Assembly (NCBI GenBank): GCA_050290145.1 | Contig: JBNKHC010000191.1 | Coordinates: 1-6,774, forward strand | DNA from: Pelagibius sp050290145 | Lineage (GTDB): Bacteria; Pseudomonadota; Alphaproteobacteria; Kiloniellales; Kiloniellaceae | DNA: 6,774 nt | Direction: 5' to 3' | Shown here: positions 1-4,613 of the stretch, in pieces | How positions within the stretch are numbered: position 1 is the first letter of the stretch | How the letters are laid out: every line of letters begins with the position of its first letter | Program-made: the position numbers and the translations under genes | Notes under the pieces: generated by a model | Databases searched by the model: none | The model's input: only the letters and a program-made list of their open reading frames with translations | What the model was told of the DNA's origin: nothing

Positions 1-160
1 CTTCAACGCCGGTCCGGTGGACGGCCTGCCGGGGCCGCGCACCCGCAGCGCCATCGGCGCCTACCTGAGCAGTGTCGGCATGGAGGGCGGGGGCGACATC
101 ACCCCCGAGCTGGTGCAGAAGCTCTTCGAGGGACAGCAGGCCAGCGGCGGTTCGGCCTGA
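1..160 (+). CDS. C-terminal end of a peptidoglycan-binding-domain protein (5'-truncated)
   Basis: The reading frame enters from outside the window (first full codon at 2) and ends at TGA 158-160, leaving about 52 residues. They read FNAGPVDGLPGPRTRSAIGA, then YLSSVGM and, after a short glycine-rich stretch, DITPELVQKLF. The GPVDGLPGPRTRSAI pattern followed by a helix and a 'TPELVQKL' segment is typical of the PG_binding_1 fold, a small three-helix module that binds peptidoglycan in cell-wall hydrolases, lipoproteins and secreted enzymes. A short Ser/Gly-rich tail (GQQASGGSA) ends the protein. The rest of the protein is not visible, so the catalytic part, signal peptide and precise role cannot be stated. 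It converges with the SRAP gene, with only 9 bp between the two stop codons and no clear terminator hairpin. Confidence 0.75.
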   Translation, partial: FNAGPVDGLPGPRTRSAIGAYLSSVGMEGGGDITPELVQKLFEGQQASGGSA

Positions 161-169
161 GAATCAGGG

Positions 170-895
170 TTAGAAAAGGTCGAGCTGCGAAGGCGCCGCG
201 GGGAGTTCCTCCTCGCGCAGCAGCTCGGCGTCGTCCTCGCGCACCGAATTCACCCGCTTGGAGACCGGCGTCAGATTGACCGCCCCGTCCGGCAGCGGCT
301 TCAGCAGCGCCTGCAGCTCGTCGCGTGAGGCGGCCGGATCCAGCCAGGGGCCGACCTCCTCCGGCGTCAGGATCACCGGCATGCGGTGATGCGCCTCGGC
401 CATCGTGGCATTGGCCTGGGTGGTGATGAGGGCACAGCCCTGATCGGGCTCGCCTTCCCCCGCCCCCTCGCTCGATCTGGCTATCGGCTCCCAGATCGCC
501 GCGAAGGCGAAGGGCGACGCATCCGTCAGCCTGACGCAGTAGGGCTGGCGGTTGCCGCCCTGGCGCCATTCGTAGAAGCCGTCGGCGAAGACCACGCAGC
601 GGCGGCTGGCGAAGGCGTCGCGGAAGGAGGGCTTTTCCGCCACCGTCTCGCTGCGCGCGTTGATGAGCGGCGCCCTGCCCCGCTCTCCTGGGCGCTGCCC
701 CTCCTTCGACCAGGAGGGCAGCAGGCCCCAACGCATCCACGCGAAGTGGCGCTGCGCCGCGTCGTCGCGGATCATCGCCGCCACCGCCTGGCTGGGCGCG
801 ATGTTGTAGCGCGGTTCCAGATTCGGCTGCTCGAGAAATCCGAAAAGCCGCTGCACCGCCTCCAGCGGCGCGGTCAGCAGGAAGCGCCCGCACAT
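170..895 (-). CDS. SRAP-family protein (SOS response-associated peptidase, YedK/HMCES-like)
   Basis: The 241-residue protein begins MCGRF, the hallmark of the SRAP family. After removal of Met1, Cys2 forms a thiazolidine DNA-protein crosslink with abasic sites in single-stranded DNA, shielding them at replication forks. The expected active-site set is present: Cys2, Asn79 (INARSET), Glu109 (GFYEWR) and His169 (HHRMP), matching Cys2, Asn75, Glu105 and His160 of E. coli YedK as I recall them. Other family blocks are RYNIAPSQ (30-37) and MRWGLLPSW (54-62). Length is normal for bacterial members. The start is fixed by the requirement for Cys at position 2; a GGGGG-containing purine stretch (906-910 read in reverse) lies about 10 nt upstream. 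The last 25 residues are an acidic tail ending in SQLDLF, which matches the bacterial beta-clamp-binding consensus. The gene diverges from nrdA across a region containing a LexA-type box, consistent with SOS control. Family assignment is very secure; clamp binding and SOS regulation are inference. Confidence 0.96.
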   Translation of the reverse strand: MCGRFLLTAPLEAVQRLFGFLEQPNLEPRYNIAPSQAVAAMIRDDAAQRHFAWMRWGLLPSWSKEGQRPGERGRAPLINARSETVAEKPSFRDAFASRRCVVFADGFYEWRQGGNRQPYCVRLTDASPFAFAAIWEPIARSSEGAGEGEPDQGCALITTQANATMAEAHHRMPVILTPEEVGPWLDPAASRDELQALLKPLPDGAVNLTPVSKRVNSVREDDAELLREEELPAAPSQLDLF

Positions 896-980
896 GATTC
901 AACCGCCCCCTTAGACAACATGATGAGAGATTCTTGTGGGTAACCTGACCCCCACCCTTGCCGCAACCGCGCCAGGCGTT

Positions 981-1008
981 ACTATGGTAAATGTTCTTTC
1001 TTTGTTCA
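981..1008 (-). promoter_or_regulatory. Possible promoter of the SRAP gene
   Basis: Read on the minus strand, TGAACA (1008-1003) and CATAGT (986-981) are separated by 16 nt and each matches 4 of 6 sigma-70 consensus bases. The LexA-type box at 993-1007 would cover the -35 element and most of the spacer, the expected position for a repressor. The predicted leader is about 80 nt. The hexamers are weak, so this is inferred mainly from the operator position. Confidence 0.35.
993..1007. promoter_or_regulatory. LexA (SOS) box of the alphaproteobacterial type
   Basis: GTTC (993-996), seven bases TTTCTTT (997-1003), then GTTC (1004-1007) is an exact match to the direct-repeat operator GTTC-N7-GTTC used by alphaproteobacterial LexA. 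The T-rich spacer is also usual. It lies between the divergent SRAP gene and nrdA, immediately upstream of a -35-like element (1011-1016) facing nrdA and over the possible -35 facing the SRAP gene. The match is seen directly; binding and regulation of one or both genes are inferred. Confidence 0.7.
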
Positions 1009-1010
1009 CG

Positions 1011-1038
1011 ATGACAGATTCAAGACAGCCGGTATAGA
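1011..1038 (+). promoter_or_regulatory. Likely nrdA promoter (-35/-10)
   Basis: ATGACA (1011-1016, 5 of 6 to TTGACA) and TATAGA (1033-1038, 4 of 6 to TATAAT) are spaced by 16 nt in an AT-rich island of otherwise GC-rich DNA. Transcription would begin near 1045, giving a leader of about 100 nt. The two NrdR-like boxes lie at and just after this start, and the LexA-type box lies just upstream, an arrangement compatible with repression by both. A GATTC (GANTC methylation motif) lies in the spacer at 1017-1021. Confidence 0.5.
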
Positions 1039-1042
1039 TTGG

Positions 1043-1058
1043 GGGCCATATCTGGTGT
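1043..1058 (+). promoter_or_regulatory. NrdR-box-like site 1
   Basis: The 16-mer GGGCCATATCTGGTGT contains the ATAT core and GTGT right arm of the NrdR box (general form ACAC-W-ATATAT-W-GTGT) and matches at about 10 of 16 positions. It is similar to a second site exactly 31 bp downstream. NrdR boxes are normally paired with centres about three helical turns apart, so the pairing supports the call more than either single match. NrdR represses ribonucleotide reductase genes when bound to dATP. Confidence 0.5.
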
Positions 1059-1073
1059 GGGCCATGGGCATCG

Positions 1074-1089
1074 GCCCCAGATGTTGTGC
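1074..1089 (+). promoter_or_regulatory. NrdR-box-like site 2
   Basis: The 16-mer GCCCCAGATGTTGTGC shares 10 of 16 positions with site 1 and about 10 of 16 with the general NrdR box, best in the right half (TTGTG). The start-to-start distance from site 1 is 31 bp, the expected in-phase spacing for cooperative NrdR binding. It lies in the predicted nrdA leader, 52 nt before the start codon. Confidence 0.5.
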
Positions 1090-1110
1090 ACATAATTCAA
1101 GTCAAAGTCT

Positions 1111-1125
1111 TCCACACGCTGTGGA
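1111..1125. promoter_or_regulatory. TCCACA-CGC-TGTGGA inverted repeat, possible weak DnaA sites
   Basis: A perfect 6-bp inverted repeat with a 3-nt centre lies between the second NrdR-like box and the nrdA ribosome binding site (GAGGGG 1128-1133). Each arm resembles the CCACA half of a DnaA box: TCTTCCACA (1108-1116) matches TTATCCACA at 7 of 9 positions, while the opposite arm is weaker. It could instead bind another regulator or form a short leader hairpin. Confidence 0.35.
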
Positions 1126-1141
1126 CTGAGGGGAAAAAAGC

Positions 1142-3166
1142 ATGGATGGATCGGGGATTTTCGGGCGGGAAACGTCGGTTGAATCCGACCCGGACCTTGT
1201 GGATAACGCAAAGCCGCTAGGAAAACAAGCCGAAGCCCCCACCCCGACTCAGGCCCCGACTCAGGCCGTCACGGCGACGCCCGCCAACGACGACAGCGAG
1301 GACCTCTTCGACGCCCGGGAAGTGCGCGACGAGTTCCAGAACGCGCGCGGCATCAAGGTCCACATGGACCGCAGCCGCGACGCCAACCTGACAGAATTCG
1401 GCAAGGCGACGCTCAGCGACCGCTACCTCATGCCGGAGGAGTCCTACCAGGACCTCTTCGCCCGGGTCGCGGCCCACTACGCCGACGACAGCGCCCACGC
1501 CCAGCGGCTCTACGACTACATTTCGAAGCTGTGGTTCATGCCGGCGACGCCGGTGCTGTCCAACGGCGGCACCAGCCGCGGCCTGCCGATCTCCTGCTTC
1601 CTCAACGAGGCCGGCGACAGCCTGGACGGCATCGTCGGCCTGTGGAACGAGAACGTCTGGCTGGCCGCGCGCGGCGGCGGCATCGGCAGCTACTGGGGCA
1701 ACCTGCGCTCCATCGGCGAGAAGGTCGGCCACAACGGCAAGACCTCCGGCATCATCCCCTTCATCCGGGTCATGGATTCCCTTACCCTGGCGATCAGCCA
1801 GGGTTCCCTACGGCGCGGCTCGGCGGCCTGTTACATTCCCATCTCCCACCCGGAGATCGAGGAGTTCATCGAGCTGCGCCGACCAACCGGCGGTGATCCC
1901 AACCGCAAGGCGCTGAACCTGCACCACGGCATCGTCATCTCCGACGCCTTCATGCGCGCCGTCGAGAAGGACGAGGAATGGGGCCTGACCAGCCCCAAGG
2001 ACAACGCCGTGATCCGCAAGGTGCGCGCCCGCGACCTGTGGATCCGCATCCTCACCGCCCGCATCGAGACCGGCGAGCCCTACATCATCTACGGCGACCA
2101 CGTGAACCGGGCGATCCCGGAGCACCACAAGCTGGCCGGCCTCACCGTGAAGATGTCGAACCTCTGCAGCGAGATCACGCTGCCGACCGGCGTCGACCAC
2201 CACGGCGTCGACCGCACCGCCGTGTGCTGCCTCTCCTCGCTGAACCTCGAGAAGTACTTCGAGTGGCAGGAGGAAGAGGGCTTCATCGAGGACGTCATGC
2301 GCTTCCTCGACAACGTGCTGCAGGACTTCATCGACAAGGCGCCTGACTCCATGGCGCGCGCCAAGTACTCGGCCATGCGCGAGCGCTCGGTGGGCCTGGG
2401 CGTCATGGGCTTCCACTCCTTCATGCAGGCCAACCGCATTCCCCTGGAAGGCGTCATGGCCAAGGTGTGGAACAAGAAGATCTTCGCCCACATCCGCAAA
2501 GGCGCCGACGCGGCCTCGAAGAAGCTCGCCGAGGAGCGCGGCGCCTGCCCCGATGCCGAGGAGTTCGGCATCATGGAGCGCTTCTCCAACAAGATGGCCA
2601 TCGCGCCGACCGCCTCGATCTCGATCATCTGCGGCGGCGCCTCGCCGGGCATCGAGCCCATCGCGGCCAACTCCTTCACCCACAAGACGCTGTCGGGCTC
2701 CTTCAACGTGCGCAACAAGCACCTGACCGCGCTGCTGGAGGAAAAGGGCCAGAACAACGAGGAGGTCTGGACCTCCATCACCATCAACGGCGGCTCGGTG
2801 CAGCACCTGGACTTCCTGGACGACGACGAGAAGGACGTCTTCAAGACCGCCTTCGAGCTGGACCAGCGCTGGCTCATCGAGCACGCCGGCGACCGCGCCG
2901 AGTTCATCTGCCAGGCGCAGTCGCTGAACGTCTTCGTGCCGGCCGACGTGCACAAGCGCGACCTGCACCAGATCCACTACCAGGCCTGGAAGAAGGGCGT
3001 GAAGAGCCTCTACTACTGCCGCTCCAAATCGATCCAGCGCGCGGAGTCGTCCCAGCCGGCGGCCGTGGCGACGACCGTGCCGCATCTCGGCAAGATCGCC
3101 TCCAAGGACCTGCCGGCCGCGGCGGAATCGACCACCGACTACGAGGAGTGTCTCGCCTGCCAGTGA
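1142..3166 (+). CDS. nrdA: Ribonucleoside-diphosphate reductase class Ia, catalytic alpha subunit
   Basis: This enzyme reduces ribonucleoside diphosphates to deoxyribonucleotides together with NrdB. The 674-residue protein carries the class I catalytic set: active-site pair Cys152 (PISCFLNE) and Cys362 (AVCCLSSLN), radical cysteine Cys342 with Asn340 and Glu344 (SNLCSEI), the radical-transfer tyrosines Tyr624-Tyr625 (KSLYYCRS), and a C-terminal redox pair Cys670/Cys673 (ECLACQ) that reloads the active site from thioredoxin or glutaredoxin. A substrate-phosphate loop MAIAPTASIS is at 485-494. Compared with E. coli NrdA (761 aa), the N-terminal ATP-cone is absent; about 55 Pro/Thr/Ala-rich, probably disordered residues precede the catalytic domain. 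The ATG at 1142 has GAGGGG (1128-1133) 8 nt upstream; the next in-frame ATG (codon 75) lies too deep in the conserved region. nrdB follows after 222 bp. LexA-, NrdR- and DnaA-like sites surround its start. Identity is secure. Confidence 0.97.
   Translation: MDGSGIFGRETSVESDPDLVDNAKPLGKQAEAPTPTQAPTQAVTATPANDDSEDLFDAREVRDEFQNARGIKVHMDRSRDANLTEFGKATLSDRYLMPEESYQDLFARVAAHYADDSAHAQRLYDYISKLWFMPATPVLSNGGTSRGLPISCFLNEAGDSLDGIVGLWNENVWLAARGGGIGSYWGNLRSIGEKVGHNGKTSGIIPFIRVMDSLTLAISQGSLRRGSAACYIPISHPEIEEFIELRRPTGGDPNRKALNLHHGIVISDAFMRAVEKDEEWGLTSPKDNAVIRKVRARDLWIRILTARIETGEPYIIYGDHVNRAIPEHHKLAGLTVKMSNLCSEITLPTGVDHHGVDRTAVCCLSSLNLEKYFEWQEEEGFIEDVMRFLDNVLQDFIDKAPDSMARAKYSAMRERSVGLGVMGFHSFMQANRIPLEGVMAKVWNKKIFAHIRKGADAASKKLAEERGACPDAEEFGIMERFSNKMAIAPTASISIICGGASPGIEPIAANSFTHKTLSGSFNVRNKHLTALLEEKGQNNEEVWTSITINGGSVQHLDFLDDDEKDVFKTAFELDQRWLIEHAGDRAEFICQAQSLNVFVPADVHKRDLHQIHYQAWKKGVKSLYYCRSKSIQRAESSQPAAVATTVPHLGKIASKDLPAAAESTTDYEECLACQ
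1198..1206 (-). promoter_or_regulatory. Perfect DnaA box within the first codons of nrdA
   Basis: TGTGGATAA on the + strand is the reverse complement of TTATCCACA, the strongest E. coli-type DnaA box. It lies 57 bp inside nrdA, in the part coding for the poorly conserved N-terminal extension, so it is not forced by a conserved protein sequence. DnaA control of nrdAB is established in E. coli. Function here is inferred from the match and location only. Confidence 0.45.
1242..1265 (+). repeat. 12-bp perfect tandem duplication in nrdA
   Basis: CCCCGACTCAGG occurs twice head to tail (1242-1253 and 1254-1265), in frame, and encodes the repeated PTQA in the disordered N-terminal extension of NrdA. 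Each copy contains a GACTC (GANTC) site. It probably arose by slippage in a region without structural constraint. Confidence 0.8.
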
Positions 3167-3251
3167 CAAGGCTGTCGCGGCGGCTGCGACGGCCGCGAGG
3201 CTAGAGACCTTCGAAGGGCTAAGGTGCGCTTGACGCGCTTCGGGGGTGAAA

Positions 3252-3283
3252 GGGGCCGGCGGTTCGGGGGGACCGCCGGCCCC
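3252..3283 (+). promoter_or_regulatory. Strong GC hairpin in the nrdA-nrdB gap
   Basis: GGGGCCGGCGGT (3252-3263) pairs perfectly with ACCGCCGGCCCC (3272-3283) around an 8-nt G-rich loop, a 12-bp stem. No T-run follows (AACTTCCCCC), so it does not look like a complete intrinsic terminator. It may protect the nrdA 3' end, attenuate read-through into nrdB, or mark the end of a separate nrdA transcript. Downstream, an AT-rich pocket at 3297-3328 could hold an nrdB promoter, but no good -10/-35 pair is seen. The remainder of the 222-bp gap shows nothing identifiable. Confidence 0.6.
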
Positions 3284-3388
3284 AACTTCCCCCGGCAATA
3301 CATTTCTTGAGTATGTTCTTTTTGCGAAGAGACACGGCGATCGCGCCGGCCAGAGAAGCGCGATGCCTTCCATGGGAGAAACGACGAG

Positions 3389-4348
3389 ATGTCCCTGCTT
3401 GATGCCAGCCCCGTCTACAAGCCCTTCCGCTATCCCTGGGCCTATGACGCCTGGCTGATGCAGCAACGCCTGCACTGGCTGCCGGAGGAAGTGCCGCTGG
3501 CCGACGACGTGAAGGACTGGAACCGCAACCTGACGGACGCGGAGCGTAACCTGCTGAGCCAGATCTTCCGCTTCTTCACGCAGTCGGACGTGGAAGTGAA
3601 CAACTGCTACATGAAGCACTATGCCCGCGTGTTCCAGCCGACCGAGGTGCAGATGATGCTGGCCGCCTTCTCCAACATGGAGACGGTACACATCGCCGCC
3701 TACTCCTACCTGCTGGACACCATCGGCATGCCGGAGGCCGAGTACTCCGCCTTCCTCCACTACAAGGAGATGAAGGACAAGTACGACTACATGCAGGAGT
3801 TCGGCTGCGACACCAAGGAAGACATCGCCAAGACCCTGGCCGTCTTCGGCGCCTTCACCGAGGGCCTGCAGCTCTTCGCCTCCTTCGCGATCCTCCTCAA
3901 CTTCCCGCGCTTCAACAAGATGAAGGGCATGGGCCAGATCGTCACCTGGTCGGTGCGCGACGAGTCGCTGCATACCCAGTCGGCGATCCGTCTGTTCAAG
4001 ACCTTCATCGAGGAGAACCCGGAGATCTGGACCGACGAATTCGAGAAGGATCTCTACAAGGCCTGCGAGACCATCGTCACCCACGAGGACGCCTTCATCG
4101 ACCTGGCCTTCGAGCAGGGCGGCGTCGAGGGCCTGGAGCCCGTCGACGTGAAGGCCTACATCCGCTACATCGCCGACCGCCGCCTGACCCAGCTGGGCCT
4201 GCAGCCGATCTACCGCACGGAGAAGAACCCCCTGCCCTGGCTGGACGCCATCCTGAACGGCGTCGAGCACACCAACTTCTTCGAGAACCGCGCGACGGAG
4301 TACTCCAAGGCCGCCACCCAGGGCACCTGGGACGAGGCTTTCGACTAG
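3389..4348 (+). CDS. nrdB: Ribonucleoside-diphosphate reductase class Ia, radical-generating beta subunit
   Basis: NrdB houses the di-iron centre and stable tyrosyl radical that start catalysis in NrdA. The 319-residue ferritin-like protein shows all six metal ligands: Asp67 (TQSDVEV), Glu98 and His101 (NMETVHIAAY), Glu158 (FTEGLQLF), Glu192 and His195 (RDESLH). The radical tyrosine is Tyr105, seven residues after Glu98 as in E. coli (Glu115/Tyr122), so it looks like a normal tyrosyl-radical enzyme rather than a Phe- or DOPA-type variant. Trp30 (HWLPEEV) matches Trp48 and Tyr305 near the C terminus is a candidate for Tyr356 in the radical path. No ATP-cone is fused at either end. The ATG at 3389 has GGGAGA (3374-3379) 9 nt upstream. 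Despite the 222-bp gap and its hairpin, gene order and direction suggest an nrdAB operon. A repeat-derived terminator follows 11 nt after the stop codon. Confidence 0.97.
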   Translation: MSLLDASPVYKPFRYPWAYDAWLMQQRLHWLPEEVPLADDVKDWNRNLTDAERNLLSQIFRFFTQSDVEVNNCYMKHYARVFQPTEVQMMLAAFSNMETVHIAAYSYLLDTIGMPEAEYSAFLHYKEMKDKYDYMQEFGCDTKEDIAKTLAVFGAFTEGLQLFASFAILLNFPRFNKMKGMGQIVTWSVRDESLHTQSAIRLFKTFIEENPEIWTDEFEKDLYKACETIVTHEDAFIDLAFEQGGVEGLEPVDVKAYIRYIADRRLTQLGLQPIYRTEKNPLPWLDAILNGVEHTNFFENRATEYSKAATQGTWDEAFD

Positions 4349-4359
4349 GCAGGGGAGCC

Positions 4360-4417
4360 AAGCCCCTCGCCCTTCGAGGCGCGCTCTGAAGAGCGCTCCT
4401 CAGGGTGAGGGGCTTTT
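4360..4417 (+). terminator. nrdB terminator formed by a palindromic repeat (copy 1)
   Basis: The outer stem AAGCCCCTC (4360-4368) pairs perfectly with GAGGGGCTT (4407-4415) and ends in TTTTC, giving a plausible intrinsic terminator 11 nt after the nrdB stop. Inside, CCCTTCGAGG/CCTCAGGG arms and an apical GCGCTC-TGAA-GAGCGC hairpin extend the structure. The inner sequence belongs to the same repeat family as 4441-4484 in the opposite orientation, so a dispersed palindrome seems to have been taken over as the terminator. Confidence 0.7.
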
Positions 4418-4440
4418 CATTTCCGGAATCTCCGCGACCG

Positions 4441-4484
4441 CCTCATCCTGAGGAGCTTGCGCAGCAAGCGTCTTGCAGGATGAA
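4441..4484 (+). repeat. Intergenic palindromic repeat, copy 2
   Basis: The outer arms TCATCCTG (4443-4450) and CAGGATGA (4476-4483) pair perfectly, and the centre forms GCTTGC-GCA-GCAAGC (4455-4469). Its left arm CCTCATCCTGAGGAGC matches the reverse complement of copy 1 at 15 of 16 positions. The right arm has the same GCG-YCT-YG pattern, while the apical stem differs with compensatory changes. This resembles the 'CCTCAYCCTGAGGAGC' palindromes dispersed in many alphaproteobacterial genomes. Confidence 0.75.
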
Positions 4485-4517
4485 ACCGCACCTGCCCGCG
4501 CCCGCTCTCCACCCGCC

Positions 4518-4594
4518 ACCCTCGGGCTCGTCCCGAGGGTCCAGGGGCCATCAGCACGGCACCTCCCCTGGATGCTCGGAACAAGTCCGAGCAT
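4518..4594 (+). repeat. Triple-hairpin repeat element (77 bp)
   Basis: Three perfect stems abut with no spacer. Hairpin A is ACCCTCGGG (4518-4526) with CCCGAGGGT (4532-4540). Stem B is CCAGGGG (4541-4547) with CCCCTGG (4565-4571). Hairpin C is ATGCTCGGA (4572-4580) with TCCGAGCAT (4586-4594). A and C are each 23 nt with 9-bp stems and 5-nt loops, and A resembles the reverse complement of C, so the element is a symmetric doublet around B. This is REP/BIME-like architecture. It lies 19 bp from the stop codon of the VOC gene and may also end that gene's transcript. Confidence 0.7.
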
Positions 4595-4613
4595 GACAAC
4601 AGAGTTGGCTTGT

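Noticed and set aside
99..902. 267-codon minus-strand frame overlapping the SRAP gene
   Set aside because: The Ala/Arg/Gly-rich sequence is out of frame with the conserved SRAP protein and runs into the first gene.
3297..3328. A second full LexA box or NrdR box before nrdB
   Set aside because: Only one GTTC half-site is present (the other half reads GAAG), and the ACAT...ATGT arms do not have NrdR-box length or core.
3246..3458. 70-codon + strand frame across the nrdA-nrdB gap
   Set aside because: It starts within the GC hairpin, has no good ribosome binding site, overlaps nrdB out of frame and has a Pro/Ser/Gly-rich, unrecognisable sequence.
1808..4270. 820-codon open frame on the minus strand opposite nrdA and nrdB
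   Set aside because: It is a shadow frame in GC-rich DNA, spans two well-proven genes and their gap, and its protein is low-complexity (Val/Leu/Ala/His/Gly-rich) with no recognisable family.
4360..4594. A CRISPR array
   Set aside because: The repeats are palindromes of two different families in mixed orientation, without regular direct repeats and equal-length spacers.
4405..4600. Several short frames in the nrdB-VOC intergenic region
   Set aside because: They are made by the palindromic repeats, which explain the sequence better than a protein would.
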